Positions 18,133 to 27,907 are shown, numbered from the stretch's first letter. The stretch: DNA of 64,000 nt from Sphingomonadaceae bacterium (GCA_024236155.1 JACKLA010000005.1:61001-125000); one strand, 5' to 3'. The notes: generated by a model not told the origin, from the letters alone. Program-made: numbers and translations.

Positions 18133-18549
18133 ATGCCCCATCGCACCCATACCCTCACGATCCCCACATCCGGCCCCGGCCTGCATGAGATCACCCGCGA
18201 CATTGCCGCGTGGGTCGCATCCTCGGGCATTCGCACCGGCCTGCTGACGGCGCTGTGTCGGCACACTTCTGCATCGCTGGTCATTACCGAGAACGCCTCA
18301 CCCGCTGTACGGCGGGACATGTTGCGCTGGCTCGACACCCAGGCGCCGCAGGGCGGGTATTACGAGCATGACGACGAAGGCCCGGACGATATGCCCGCGC
18401 ATCTCAAATCGGCGCTTACCGGGGTCACCGTCGCCATTCCGGTCGAGGGCGGACGAATGATGCTGGGCACGTGGCAGGGCATCTTCCTGGTCGAGCACCG
18501 TGTCCATCCGCACAGGCGAGACGTCGCCCTCCATATCGCCGGCGAGTAG
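18133..18549 (+). CDS. YjbQ / UPF0047 family protein
   Basis: 138 residues. Motifs of the YjbQ family are present: GLLTALCRHTSASLVITENA (conserved His and metal-site region), DMPAHLKSALTGVTVAIPVEGGRMMLGTWQGIFLVEHR, and a C-terminal RDVALHI. Members have weak thiamine-phosphate synthase activity; the physiological role is unsettled. It follows rimO by five bases and precedes the likely phosphate-regulated promoter of the phytate locus. Confidence 0.88.
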   Translation: MPHRTHTLTIPTSGPGLHEITRDIAAWVASSGIRTGLLTALCRHTSASLVITENASPAVRRDMLRWLDTQAPQGGYYEHDDEGPDDMPAHLKSALTGVTVAIPVEGGRMMLGTWQGIFLVEHRVHPHRRDVALHIAGE

Positions 18550-18561
18550 TTCACGCAGCGC

Positions 18562-18632
18562 CAGTCACACAAGCGTCATCGCAACGTAACGCGATTCATG
18601 TAACCGTCATCATGGCTTCGCATCGCTGTCAC
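18562..18632 (+). promoter_or_regulatory. Candidate Pho box upstream of the phytate locus
   Basis: GTCAC, GTCAT and GTAAC begin at 18564, 18575 and 18586, exactly 11 bp apart. Read as 7-bp units they are CAGTCAC, GCGTCAT and ACGTAAC with 4-bp spacers, against the PhoB consensus CTGTCAT repeated every 11 bp. A second group has GTCAT at 18606 and CTGTCAC at 18626-18632, its GTCAC 22 bp after the first. The start codon of the receptor is 46 bp further on. Phosphate-starvation control would fit the downstream phytase. Confidence 0.5.
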
Positions 18633-18677
18633 ACAGCGCCGCTAATCGCGCCCCAACTTCATCGGATGGGGCATCAC

Positions 18678-21461
18678 ATGACCACGAAAAAACTGCTTCT
18701 CGGCACCGCTGCAACGGCGCTCGCCTTCGGTATCTGCGCACCCGCCTTCGCGGGCGAAATCGACGGATCGGTCGTCGATGCATCGGGCACGGTCGCCCTG
18801 CAATCGGCCGAGATACGCATTGTCGAACTGGGCCGTGTCGCCCAGACCGCGCGCGACGGATCGTTCTACTTTGCGGATGTTCCGGCGGGCGAATACACCC
18901 TCGAAATCAGCTATGTCGGCACCCCGACCGTCGTCCGGAAAATCACCGTGGCCGAAGAGGGTTCGACAGCGGTCGACGTTGCAATGGGCGGCGATGGATC
19001 GGCGGAAATCCTCGTCATCGGCCAGAAAGCCAACCTTTCAAGCGCCCTTTCACGCAAGCGCGCGGCGGACGGGATTTCCGACGTGCTGACGCGCGATGCG
19101 ATCGGCCAGTTCCCCGACCAGAACGTTGCCGAATCGCTTCGTCGCCTGCCCGGCGTCAACGTGCTCAACGACCAGGGCGAAGGCCGCTTCGTCTCGGTTC
19201 GCGGGCTTGATCCCGAACTCAACAGCAGTTCGCTCAACGGCGTCCGCCTGCCCGCCCCCGAAAGCGATGTCCGCTCGGTCGCGCTTGACGTGATTTCGTC
19301 CGACATCATCGAATCGATCGAAGTGAAGAAATCGCTCACCCCCGATATGGACGCCGACACCATCGGCGCATCGGTGGAAATCAACACCACCAGCGCGTTC
19401 GACCGCAAGAAGGGCCTGTTTTCGGTCAAGCTGGAAGGCAGCTACAACGACTATGTCGGCAAGGTCACACCCAAGGGCAGCATCGATTTCGCGACGCGGC
19501 TGGGTGAGAATGTCGGCGTGTCGGGCGGCATCAGCTTCTACAAGCGCGAATTCGAAACCGACAATATCGAGGCGGCTGACTGGAACGAAGCGGGCGGCAT
19601 CGCCTTTGCCGAAGAGGTCGAATATCGTGACTATGACGTGACGCGCGAACGCCTGAGCGGCACGCTCAATGTCGATGTGCGCGCATCCGATTACACCACC
19701 GCTTTCGTGCGCGGCAGCTTCAGCCAGTTCGACGACCATGAATACCGCCGCCGCACCACGCTGATCTTCAACGAAGACCCGGCAAGCGGCGACGCAAACA
19801 GCGCCTTCTTTACCGACGCCGATGGCCGCATCGAAGTGCGCCGCGATATCAAGGACCGTTTCGAGCGCCAGCGCATTTCCACATACCAGGCCGGTTTCGA
19901 CCACGACGACGGCGAATGGAAAGCCCATCTGTCGGGCAGCTGGGCGCGTTCGAGCGAACTGGAGAACTTCTCGGTCGATCCGATGCGCTTCCGCGCCCGT
20001 TTCGACGGCCACGGCGTCGACATCAACATGGACTACACCGACGACCGCGTGCCGCTGTTCACCGTGTCGGGCAACACCACGCGGTTCTTCGACCCTGCAC
20101 GCTACAGCTTCAACCGCGTCGAGCTGACCACGTTGAGCGACAGCGTTGACGAGGAATATGCACTGAAGGGCGATCTGGGCCGCACCTTCGCGACCGGCGG
20201 TGGCGAATTCACCGTGCAGGCAGGCTTCAAGTCGCGCTGGCGTGACAAGAGCTATGATGCGAACGGGATCTACTACGGTGACTATGATGGCAGCCTGACG
20301 CTTGCCGATGTACTCGGCGAACAGACCTATCGCCTGACCGACATAGGGCCGGTGGCAGACAAATATCTCCCACAAGAATTCTTCGTCGCCAATCGTGGCA
20401 ATTTCGAAGTCGACCAGTACGAGACAGACCTGCTGTCCCTGCCGGGCGACTATAGCGCCGAGGAGGATATTCTCGCCGGCTACCTGCTCGGTCGCTACGA
20501 CAGCGACAAGCTGCGCGCGATCGGCGGTGTCCGTGTCGAACGCACTTCCGTGGCTCTCAACGGGCAGCTGGTTGTCGACGATGGCGACGATGTGACCGAC
20601 GTCATCCCGGTGATGTTCGAGCGTCGCTACACCGACTGGCTGCCCAGCGTTACGCTGCGCTTCGAACCGCAGGACAACCTCGTCCTGCGCCTCGCGGGCT
20701 ACAAGAGCCTGGTTCGCCCCAAGCTTTCGAAGCTCGCCCCTCGCTATACGATCAACGAGGATCTGGAGGCCGAGTTCGGCAATCCCGACCTGCTGCCCTA
20801 TCGCGCGTGGAACGCGGACGCTTCGGTCGAATACTACTTCTCGGGCAATGGTGCCGTTTCCCTTGGTGTGTTCTACAAGTCGATCGACAATTTCATCGTC
20901 GATCAGACGCTCGACACGCCGGGCACCTTCCAGGGCGTGGACTATGATGAACTGACCCGCGCGATCAACGGTGACACAGCCGAAGTGTTCGGGGTCGAAG
21001 TGGGCTTCAGCCAGTCGCTCGATTTCCTCCCGGCACCGCTCGACGGCCTGCTGGTGCAGGCAAACTACACCTATACCGATGCAACCGGTACGGTGCTGAA
21101 CGACGGGGATATCACGGATCCGCGCGATATCCCGCTGCCCGCCGCATCGAAGCACACCGGCAACCTGGTCCTGGGCTATGAATCCGGCCCGTTCGAGTTC
21201 CGCGCTGCGGGCACCTACCGCAGCAAGTATCTCGACGAGCTGGGCGGCGATCCGACCGAGGACCGCTATGTCGACAACCACTTCCAGGTCGACCTCTCGG
21301 CCAAATTCGCGGTGACCGACAATGTCCGGCTGTTTGCCGAGTGGATCAACGTCAACAACGCCAAGTATTTCGCCTACCAGAACTTCGACAGCCGCCAGCG
21401 CCTGCTGCAATATGAAGAATATGGCCCGACGGTGAAATTCGGCGCAAAGATCAACTTCTGA
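18678..21461 (+). CDS. TonB-dependent receptor with carboxypeptidase-regulatory-like domain
   Basis: 927 residues. Signal peptide to about residue 22 (APAFA-GE), then an Ig-like carboxypeptidase-regulatory domain (GEIDGSVVDASG onward, about 23-105), a plug (about 120-230, with LPGVNVLNDQGEGRF and SSSLNGVRLPAPESDVRS) and a long barrel ending GAKINF. The KKSLTPDMDADTIGASVEI plug end is typical of the TonB-Xanth-Caul receptor type. The ATG at 18678 was chosen because the signal peptide begins there; longer versions read into the upstream gene. The phytase gene starts 26 bases after its stop, so import of phytate or phytate breakdown products is the best inference. Confidence 0.9.
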   Translation: MTTKKLLLGTAATALAFGICAPAFAGEIDGSVVDASGTVALQSAEIRIVELGRVAQTARDGSFYFADVPAGEYTLEISYVGTPTVVRKITVAEEGSTAVDVAMGGDGSAEILVIGQKANLSSALSRKRAADGISDVLTRDAIGQFPDQNVAESLRRLPGVNVLNDQGEGRFVSVRGLDPELNSSSLNGVRLPAPESDVRSVALDVISSDIIESIEVKKSLTPDMDADTIGASVEINTTSAFDRKKGLFSVKLEGSYNDYVGKVTPKGSIDFATRLGENVGVSGGISFYKREFETDNIEAADWNEAGGIAFAEEVEYRDYDVTRERLSGTLNVDVRASDYTTAFVRGSFSQFDDHEYRRRTTLIFNEDPASGDANSAFFTDADGRIEVRRDIKDRFERQRISTYQAGFDHDDGEWKAHLSGSWARSSELENFSVDPMRFRARFDGHGVDINMDYTDDRVPLFTVSGNTTRFFDPARYSFNRVELTTLSDSVDEEYALKGDLGRTFATGGGEFTVQAGFKSRWRDKSYDANGIYYGDYDGSLTLADVLGEQTYRLTDIGPVADKYLPQEFFVANRGNFEVDQYETDLLSLPGDYSAEEDILAGYLLGRYDSDKLRAIGGVRVERTSVALNGQLVVDDGDDVTDVIPVMFERRYTDWLPSVTLRFEPQDNLVLRLAGYKSLVRPKLSKLAPRYTINEDLEAEFGNPDLLPYRAWNADASVEYYFSGNGAVSLGVFYKSIDNFIVDQTLDTPGTFQGVDYDELTRAINGDTAEVFGVEVGFSQSLDFLPAPLDGLLVQANYTYTDATGTVLNDGDITDPRDIPLPAASKHTGNLVLGYESGPFEFRAAGTYRSKYLDELGGDPTEDRYVDNHFQVDLSAKFAVTDNVRLFAEWINVNNAKYFAYQNFDSRQRLLQYEEYGPTVKFGAKINF

Positions 21462-21487
21462 CCACTAGCCGCAGGATTGGTGATTTC

Positions 21488-22582
21488 GTGAAACAGGCAA
21501 AGCTTCTGGCGATATCGCCGATCCTGCTGCTGGGTGCATGCACGGCTGGTTCCGGCTTTTCGTCCGGGCCGGCTGCATTGCCCGCCATCAATGTGGCTGC
21601 CAGCGGTGAAACCGCCCCCGTCGGCACTGCCAATGACGACGCGGCGGACGATCCGGCGGTCTGGCTCAATCCGGCAGACCCGGCGCAGAGCCTGATCGTC
21701 GGCACCGACAAGAAGGCGGGGCTTTACGTCTATGGCCTCGACGGGAAAGTTCGCAGCTTCCTGCCTGCCGGGCGGCTGAACAATGTCGACCTGCTGCCGA
21801 TCGAAGGCGGTGCGCTGGTGGTATCGAGCGACCGCAACGATATCGCCAACAGCCGGATTGCGCTGTTTCGCCTCACCCCGGACGGTGAACTCGCCCCGCT
21901 TGGCACGGTCGATAGCGGGCCGGGCGAAGCCTATGGCATTTGCCTGCAGCGCAAGCCGGGCTTCGTTTCCCCGCAGACTGGCGGGATGCCGCGCAACCGC
22001 GTGCAGATTGTCGCCACGGCCTATGCCGCACTGAAGGACGGGACGGTGCGGGAGGTGACGATCTACCGCCCTTCGGACGGCGCAGAACCAGCCGCCGCGA
22101 TCAGGCGTGAGTGGAAACTTGCCAGCCAGATCGAAGGCTGCGTCACGGATCCGTCTTCGGGCGATCTCTATATCAGCGAAGAAGACGTCGGCATTTGGGG
22201 GATCCACGCGGCGCAATATGGCGCGCAGCCTGACCGGATCGCCAGCGTCGGCAGCGATCAGGGGCTCGTCCCCGATGTCGAGGGGCTGGCCTTCCTGCCG
22301 CGAGAAGGCGGGACGGGTTATCTCGTCGCATCGAGCCAGGGCGACAACGCCTATGCCGTGCTCGACAGCGACAGCGGACACCTGCTCGGGCGGTTCAGGA
22401 TTTCAGGCGGCGCGATCGGTTCGACCGAGGAAACCGACGGAATCGAACTGGCGGCCGGCAATTTCGGCAGTGATTATCCCGACGGTCTGTTCGTCGCGCA
22501 GGATGGACAGAACGCCCCTGAGGCGCAGAACTTCAAGCTGGTCAGCTGGAAGGACATCAAGGCCGCGCTCGGTTTGGAGTAG
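21488..22582 (+). CDS. Beta-propeller phytase, probable lipoprotein
   Basis: 364 residues with a GTG start. A lipobox LLLGAC places the lipidated Cys at residue 18, so the enzyme should be membrane-anchored in the periplasm or at the cell surface. The propeller has the BPP pattern: NDDAADDPAVWLNPADPAQSLIVGTDKKAGLYVYGLDG, AYGICLQ, SDQGLVPDVEGLAF and a C-terminal TDGIELAAGNFGSDYPDGLFVAQDG. The acidic DDPAVW and DVEGLA positions are Ca and phosphate ligands in known BPPs. It would release phosphate from phytate, working with the receptor just upstream. Confidence 0.9.
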   Translation: MKQAKLLAISPILLLGACTAGSGFSSGPAALPAINVAASGETAPVGTANDDAADDPAVWLNPADPAQSLIVGTDKKAGLYVYGLDGKVRSFLPAGRLNNVDLLPIEGGALVVSSDRNDIANSRIALFRLTPDGELAPLGTVDSGPGEAYGICLQRKPGFVSPQTGGMPRNRVQIVATAYAALKDGTVREVTIYRPSDGAEPAAAIRREWKLASQIEGCVTDPSSGDLYISEEDVGIWGIHAAQYGAQPDRIASVGSDQGLVPDVEGLAFLPREGGTGYLVASSQGDNAYAVLDSDSGHLLGRFRISGGAIGSTEETDGIELAAGNFGSDYPDGLFVAQDGQNAPEAQNFKLVSWKDIKAALGLE

Positions 22583-22615
22583 GCACAGGGCGCACTCTGG
22601 TGCATTGAAGGGGCA

Positions 22616-23413
22616 ATGACCCTTTCGGTATCCGCCAGTTTCGCCTTTTCCACCGAGCAGCCGACCGATATCCTGCTGCAGTTCGAAGCGGCAGCAATCC
22701 CGGAACAGCAAATCCTGTCGAGCGAGACCAGCCTGCCCGATGCAGAGCATTGCGCGCGAGTGGCAGCAGAGGACGATATCGGCGAACGCATATGGCTGCG
22801 ATCCAGCGGGCGGTTCGAGGTCGATTATCGTGCCGAGATCGAGATCGAACGCATCCTGCCCGATATCGCGACGCTGGACGCACTTCCCCCGCACGAAATG
22901 CCAGGCGAGGCGGTGCATTACCTGCTCGACAGCCGCTATTGCCCGGCGGACAGCTTCCAGAGCTTCGTCGAAAGCGAATTCGGCGGCACCAGCGGCGGTG
23001 AGCGGGTGATGGCGATCCATGACTGGATCGCCGACCGCTTCGAATATGCGCCGGGATCGAGCCATGTGAACACCACCGCGCGCGATAGCTTCATCGAACG
23101 GCGCGGGATCTGCCGCGACTATGCCCATGTGCTGGTTGCGCTTGCCCGCGCCTCGACCATCCCGGCACGCTATGTTGCCTGCTACGCCCCGCGCGTCGAA
23201 CCGCAGGATTTCCATGCCGTTGCCGAGGTTTTCCTTGCCGATCCCACGGTCGAGAGCGGCGGCGCGTGGCACATTGTCGACGCGACAGGCATGGCCGACC
23301 CGGCGCAGACCGCGAAAATCGGCGTTGGCCGCGATGCAGCCGATGTCAGCTTCCTCACCAGCTTCGGCCCGAGCGAGTTCCTGTACAGCACGGTGAAAGT
23401 GATTGCTTCCTGA
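22616..23413 (+). CDS. Transglutaminase-like (papain-fold) family protein
   Basis: 265 residues. The catalytic triad of the transglutaminase-like fold is visible: Cys in RRGICRDYAH, His in DFHAVAEVF and Asp in HIVDATG. It starts 33 bases after the phytase stop. No signal peptide is evident, so a cytoplasmic protease- or transferase-like role is likely; substrate unknown. It may ride on the phytase transcript or have its own promoter. Confidence 0.85.
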   Translation: MTLSVSASFAFSTEQPTDILLQFEAAAIPEQQILSSETSLPDAEHCARVAAEDDIGERIWLRSSGRFEVDYRAEIEIERILPDIATLDALPPHEMPGEAVHYLLDSRYCPADSFQSFVESEFGGTSGGERVMAIHDWIADRFEYAPGSSHVNTTARDSFIERRGICRDYAHVLVALARASTIPARYVACYAPRVEPQDFHAVAEVFLADPTVESGGAWHIVDATGMADPAQTAKIGVGRDAADVSFLTSFGPSEFLYSTVKVIAS

Positions 23414-23438
23414 TGCGCGGTATCTTGACCCGCACTCC

Positions 23439-23468
23439 CTGAATACGATTGCCCCTGAATACGATTGC
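23439..23468 (+). repeat. Short tandem direct repeat upstream of zwf
   Basis: CTGAATACGATTGC occurs twice (23439-23452 and 23455-23468) with a 16-bp period and CC in front of each copy. The repeat lies in the 121-bp gap between the transglutaminase-like gene and zwf, with TTGACC at 23425-23430 just before it. It could be a regulator-binding direct repeat or a simple duplication. Confidence 0.6.
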
Positions 23469-23534
23469 GGCGCATGGCATGTGCCGGGCTGCACTGCTAG
23501 GCAGGTGCGTGCGACAGTTGGGAGATTGACGCGC

Positions 23535-24974
23535 ATGAGTTTCACCGCCAACCGCCTGCTGCTGTTCGGAGCCACTGGCGATTTGTCGCAGCGCATGCTG
23601 CTGCCCAGCCTTGCCGCACTGCATGCCGATGAACTGATCGACCCCGATCTGAGGATCATCGGCACTGCACGCAGCGACCTTGACGACGCGGGCTTTCGCC
23701 AGTTCGCACGCGAGGCGCTGGAGAAATACCTCCCCGCCAATCGCCGCAGCAAGATGGCCGATTTCCTCAACCGGCTGAGCTACCAGCCACTCGATGCGAC
23801 GACGCTGGACGGTTACACCGAACTGGCAAAGAAGGTCGGACCGACCGATGGCGGGCTGGCGATCTTCCTGTCGACCGCTCCCAGCCTGTTCGAACCGACT
23901 ATCAAGGGTCTGCAGCATGCCGGGCTCGACGGCGATACGGTGCGCATGTGCCTTGAGAAGCCGCTCGGCACCGACTTGGGTTCGAGCTGCGAGATCAACG
24001 ACGCGGTCGCCGGGGCCTATCCCGAAGACCGCATTTTCCGCATCGATCATTATCTCGGCAAGGAGACGGTGCAGAACCTGCTCGCGCTGCGCTTTGCCAA
24101 TCTGATGTTCGAGCCGATCTGGAATTCGGCGCATATCGATCATGTGCAGATCACCGTGGGCGAGACGGTGGGGCTCGAAGGCCGGGTTGCGTTCTACGAC
24201 GATGCCGGCGCTCTGCGCGATATGGTCCAGAACCACATGCTCCAGCTGCTCGCACTGGTCGCGATGGAGCCGCCGGGGCATTTCGACGCAACCGCCGTGC
24301 GTGACGAAAAGGTCAAGGTGCTGCGATCCTTGCGCAAGGTAGAAACCGGGGAGACCGTGACCGGCCAGTATCGCGCCGGTGCGATCGAGGGGCAGGCCGT
24401 ACCCGGTTACGATGACGAACTGGGCAAGGACAGCGACACCGAAACCTTCGTCGCGATCAAGGCGCATGTCGACAACTGGCGCTGGAAAGGCGTGCCCTTC
24501 TACCTGCGTACCGGCAAGCGATTGCCCGAACGGGTGACCGAAATCATCGTCCAGTTCCGCTGCGTCCCACATTCGATTTTCGAGGGCAAAGGGGCGACGA
24601 TGAAACCCAACAAGCTGGTGATCGGCATCCAGCCCGAAGAAAACATCACCCTGTCGCTGATGGCCAAGGTGCCGGGGCTGGATCGCGAGGGTATCCGCCT
24701 GCGGCAGGTGCCGCTCAACATCGCCATGCCCGATGCCTTCAGCGGCGCGGTCCGCCGGATCGCCTATGAACGCCTGCTTCTCGATCTGATCGAAGGTGAC
24801 CAGACACTGTTCGTCCGCCGCGACGAAGTGGAAGCGCAATGGGAATGGGTCGATGCGATCCGCTCGCTGTGGAATCACGATGAACTCAAACCGAAGACCT
24901 ACACCTCCGGCACTTGGGGGCCGAGCGCCGCCATCGCGCTGGCGGAGCGTGACGGGGTGACGTGGCATGAATAG
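23535..24974 (+). CDS. zwf: Glucose-6-phosphate 1-dehydrogenase
   Basis: 479 residues. The nucleotide motif GATGDLSQR near residue 12 and the active-site signature RIDHYLGKE identify the enzyme. It oxidises glucose 6-phosphate to 6-phosphogluconolactone, making NAD(P)H, and feeds the Entner-Doudoroff route encoded next. The ATG at 23535 gives the correct N-terminus; an in-frame start 44 codons upstream overlaps the previous gene. No 6-phosphogluconolactonase gene lies in this operon, so that step is either encoded elsewhere or spontaneous. Confidence 0.96.
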   Translation: MSFTANRLLLFGATGDLSQRMLLPSLAALHADELIDPDLRIIGTARSDLDDAGFRQFAREALEKYLPANRRSKMADFLNRLSYQPLDATTLDGYTELAKKVGPTDGGLAIFLSTAPSLFEPTIKGLQHAGLDGDTVRMCLEKPLGTDLGSSCEINDAVAGAYPEDRIFRIDHYLGKETVQNLLALRFANLMFEPIWNSAHIDHVQITVGETVGLEGRVAFYDDAGALRDMVQNHMLQLLALVAMEPPGHFDATAVRDEKVKVLRSLRKVETGETVTGQYRAGAIEGQAVPGYDDELGKDSDTETFVAIKAHVDNWRWKGVPFYLRTGKRLPERVTEIIVQFRCVPHSIFEGKGATMKPNKLVIGIQPEENITLSLMAKVPGLDREGIRLRQVPLNIAMPDAFSGAVRRIAYERLLLDLIEGDQTLFVRRDEVEAQWEWVDAIRSLWNHDELKPKTYTSGTWGPSAAIALAERDGVTWHE

Positions 24975-24994
24975 GGACGCGCGCGATACAACAT

Positions 24995-25091
24995 CCCCCT
25001 CCCCCTTGAGGGGGAGGATGGGTGGGGGTGTACGGCGCCTGCAATCGGGCGCCCTACACCCACCCCTAGCCCCTCCCTCAAGGGAGGGGGA
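24995..25091. repeat. REP-like long imperfect inverted repeat
   Basis: The left half (about 24995-25038) and right half (about 25048-25091) are near reverse complements around a short GCAATC loop, for example GGGTGTACGGCGCC against GGGCGCCCTACACCC. Each half also has its own palindrome, CCCCCTTGAGGGGG and CCCTCAAGGG. The whole could fold into a roughly 95-nt hairpin. Such G/C-run elements are typical of dispersed intergenic repeats. The right end supplies the purine-rich ribosome site of edd. Confidence 0.75.
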
Positions 25092-25097
25092 GAAGAG

Positions 25098-26924
25098 ATG
25101 ACCGCACTCCACGACACCATCCACCGCGTAACGCAGCGCGTGATCGAGAAATCGAGCGCCAGCCGCGCCGCCTATCTCGAACTGATCGAGCGCGAGGCGG
25201 ATAACCAGCCTGATCGCACGCAAGTCGCCTGCTCCAACCTCGCCCATGCATATGCCGGTGCGCTTGAGGATCAGGCCGCGCTCAAGGCCAATCGCGGGCC
25301 TAACCTCGGCATCGTCACCAGTTACAACGACATGCTCTCGGCCCACCAGCCCTATGGGCGGTATCCGGAGCGGTTGAAGATTTACGCACGCGAAGTGGGT
25401 GCGACGGCGCAGGTCGCCGGGGCCACGCCTGCCATGTGCGACGGGGTGACACAGGGCGAAACGGGCATGGAACTGAGCCTGTTCAGCCGAGATGTGATCG
25501 CGCTTTCGACAGGCATCGCGCTGTCCCACGCAATGTATGATGGCGCGCTGATGCTGGGCATTTGCGACAAGATCGTGCCCGGTCTCGTGATCGGCGCGCT
25601 GCGTTTCGGCCATCTGCCCGCGATTTTCGTCCCCTCCGGCCCGATGCCCAGCGGTATCTCCAACAAGCAGAAGCAGCAGACCCGCCAGCTCTATGCAGAG
25701 GGCAAGGCAACCCGCGCCGAGCTGCTCGAAAGCGAGTTGGGCAGCTATCACTCGCCGGGCACCTGCACCTTCTACGGCACTGCCAATTCCAACCAGATGA
25801 TGATGGAGATGATGGGGCTGCACATCCCCGGCGCGGCCTTTGTCCAGCCGGGCACCAAGCTGCGGCAGGCACTGGACCGCGAAGCAGTGCACCGGGTTGC
25901 AGCGATCGGGCGGAGCGGAAACGATTATCGACCGCTTGGCCGCTGCATCGACGAGAAGGCAATCGTCAACGCCGCCATCGGCCTGCTCGCTACCGGCGGT
26001 TCGACCAACCATGCGATCCACATTCCGGCGATGGCGCGCGCAGCCGGTGTGCAGTTCGACTGGAGTGACCTGACCGAGCTTTCGAGCGCGGTGCCGCTGG
26101 TCGCCAATGTCTATCCCAATGGCGCGGGCGACGTGAACCATTTTCACGACGCGGGCGGAATGGGCTTCGTGATCGGCACACTGCTCGAGGAAGGATTGTG
26201 TCACCGCGATGTGCTGACCATCGGCACCGGCGACCTTTCTGCCTATGCGCAGGAGCCGGGTCTGGCCAAAAACGAAGACGGCACCGATGCGCTGACATGG
26301 CGCGAGGTTGGCGAAAGCGGCGACGACACCATGCTCAAGCCCGCCAGCGCCCCGTTCCAGCCGGATGGCGGGATGCGGCTCGTCAGCGGGAACCTTGGCC
26401 GCGCCTGCTTCAAATCCTCTGCCGTTGCGCGCGAGCGGTGGACGGTTGAGGCCCCGTGCCGCGTGTTCGAAACGCAGGCAGCCGTGGTCGAGGCGTTCAA
26501 GGCGGGCGAACTGGACCGCGATGTCGTGGTGGTCGTCCGTTTCCAGGGGCCACGCGCCAATGGCATGCCCGAACTGCACAAGCTGACCCCGCCGCTCGGC
26601 GTGTTGCAGGATCGAGGCTACAAGGTCGCACTCGTCACCGATGGCCGCATGTCGGGCGCAAGCGGCAAGGTGCCTGCTGCAATCCACTGCACACCCGAGG
26701 CGCTGGGTGGCGGTCCGCTGGCCCGGCTGCACGATGGCGATGTGGTGCGACTGTGCGCGGCGAAGGGCGAACTGTCGACCACAGCCGACCTGAACAGCCG
26801 TGAACCCGTATCCGATCCCCGCAGCGAGGATGGCATGGGCCGTGAACTGTTCGCCATGTTCCGTATGCACGCCGACAGCGCCGAGAAAGGCGGCTCGGCT
26901 ATGCTTGCAACGGGCAGGATGTGA
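25098..26924 (+). CDS. edd: Phosphogluconate dehydratase
   Basis: 608 residues, the normal length for Edd. Signatures include [51 protein letters not shown] and [20 protein letters not shown] (IlvD/Edd family, with Cys ligands for a 4Fe-4S cluster). It converts 6-phosphogluconate to KDPG. GGGAGGGGGAGAAGAG precedes the ATG, but most of that run belongs to the upstream inverted repeat. The stop overlaps the glucokinase start in TGATG. Confidence 0.97.
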   Translation: MTALHDTIHRVTQRVIEKSSASRAAYLELIEREADNQPDRTQVACSNLAHAYAGALEDQAALKANRGPNLGIVTSYNDMLSAHQPYGRYPERLKIYAREVGATAQVAGATPAMCDGVTQGETGMELSLFSRDVIALSTGIALSHAMYDGALMLGICDKIVPGLVIGALRFGHLPAIFVPSGPMPSGISNKQKQQTRQLYAEGKATRAELLESELGSYHSPGTCTFYGTANSNQMMMEMMGLHIPGAAFVQPGTKLRQALDREAVHRVAAIGRSGNDYRPLGRCIDEKAIVNAAIGLLATGGSTNHAIHIPAMARAAGVQFDWSDLTELSSAVPLVANVYPNGAGDVNHFHDAGGMGFVIGTLLEEGLCHRDVLTIGTGDLSAYAQEPGLAKNEDGTDALTWREVGESGDDTMLKPASAPFQPDGGMRLVSGNLGRACFKSSAVARERWTVEAPCRVFETQAAVVEAFKAGELDRDVVVVVRFQGPRANGMPELHKLTPPLGVLQDRGYKVALVTDGRMSGASGKVPAAIHCTPEALGGGPLARLHDGDVVRLCAAKGELSTTADLNSREPVSDPRSEDGMGRELFAMFRMHADSAEKGGSAMLATGRM

Positions 26925-27907
26925 TGGACCTCGTCGCCATCGATATCGGGGGCACGCATGCCCGCTTCGTGATCGCCAGCGTCGCCGCCGATGGCAGCAT
27001 TGCGATGGACGAGCCCGAAACGCTCCACACGCATGACCACGCCAGCTTCCAGACCGCGTGGGAGGATTATCGCCAGCGCAAGGGCGGCACATTGCCGGAA
27101 AATGTCAGCATGGCAATTGCCGGGCCGGTGGGCGGAGAGGTCATCCGTTTCACCAACAACCCGTGGATCATCCGCCCGGCGCTGATCCGGGAAAAGCTTG
27201 GCGTCGAACGCTATACCATCGTCAACGATTTCGAGGCGGTCGCCCATGCGGTCGCCCGCGCGCCGGACGACCAGTTCATCCACCTGACCGGTCCCGACAA
27301 GCCACTCAGCCCTACCGGGCGCCTGAGCGTGCTTGGCCCCGGCACCGGGTTGGGCGTGGCGCATCTCTATCGCGAGGCGGATGGCACCTATCGTGTTTCC
27401 GCCACCGAGGGCGGGCATATCGATTTCGCCCCGCTCGACCAGATCGACGATGCGATCCTCGCCCGGTTGCGCAAGCGGCACACCCGTGTTTCGGTCGAAC
27501 GGGTGGTTGCAGGCCCTGCCATCTCCGACATTTACCAGACGCTCGCCGCAATGGAGGGCAGGCCGGTCGCCGAAGAAGACGACATCGCGATCTGGACTCG
27601 CGGACAAGACGGGAGTGACAGCCTCGCTGCTGCAGCGGTCGACCGGTTCTGCCTGTCACTCGGCAGCGTCGCCGGCGACATCGCGCTGGCGCAGGGCGGG
27701 TTCGGCGGCGTCGTCATCGCAGGCGGACTTGGCTACCGCATCCGCGAGACCCTGCTCAAATCGGGCTTTGCCGAGCGGTTCAAGGCCAAGGGCCGGTTCC
27801 AGGAACTCATGTCCTCGATCCCGGTCAAACTCATCATCCATCCGCAGCCGGGCCTGTTCGGTGCCGCAGCGGCCTTTGCCTCGGAACACGGAGAGAAATC
27901 CCAGTGA
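26924..27907 (+). CDS. glk: Glucokinase
   Basis: 327 residues. The N-terminal phosphate-binding motif is AIDIGGTHARF, with VSMAIAGPVGG, NDFEAVAHAV and a GPGTGLGVAHLY motif downstream; these are bacterial ROK-unrelated Glk (COG0837) features. It phosphorylates glucose with ATP. Two adjacent start codons are possible (GTG 26921 and ATG 26924); the ATG was taken. It overlaps edd and eda, so the operon is tightly coupled. Confidence 0.94.
   Translation: MDLVAIDIGGTHARFVIASVAADGSIAMDEPETLHTHDHASFQTAWEDYRQRKGGTLPENVSMAIAGPVGGEVIRFTNNPWIIRPALIREKLGVERYTIVNDFEAVAHAVARAPDDQFIHLTGPDKPLSPTGRLSVLGPGTGLGVAHLYREADGTYRVSATEGGHIDFAPLDQIDDAILARLRKRHTRVSVERVVAGPAISDIYQTLAAMEGRPVAEEDDIAIWTRGQDGSDSLAAAAVDRFCLSLGSVAGDIALAQGGFGGVVIAGGLGYRIRETLLKSGFAERFKAKGRFQELMSSIPVKLIIHPQPGLFGAAAAFASEHGEKSQ

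Noticed and set aside
19050..21410. A 786-codon minus-strand frame across the phytate receptor gene
   Set aside because: Same reason: shadow of a well-supported receptor on the plus strand.
23355..27092. A 1245-codon minus-strand frame across zwf, edd and the intergenic repeat
   Set aside because: Antisense to two enzymes with complete catalytic motifs and reading through the hairpin; no domain is visible in it.
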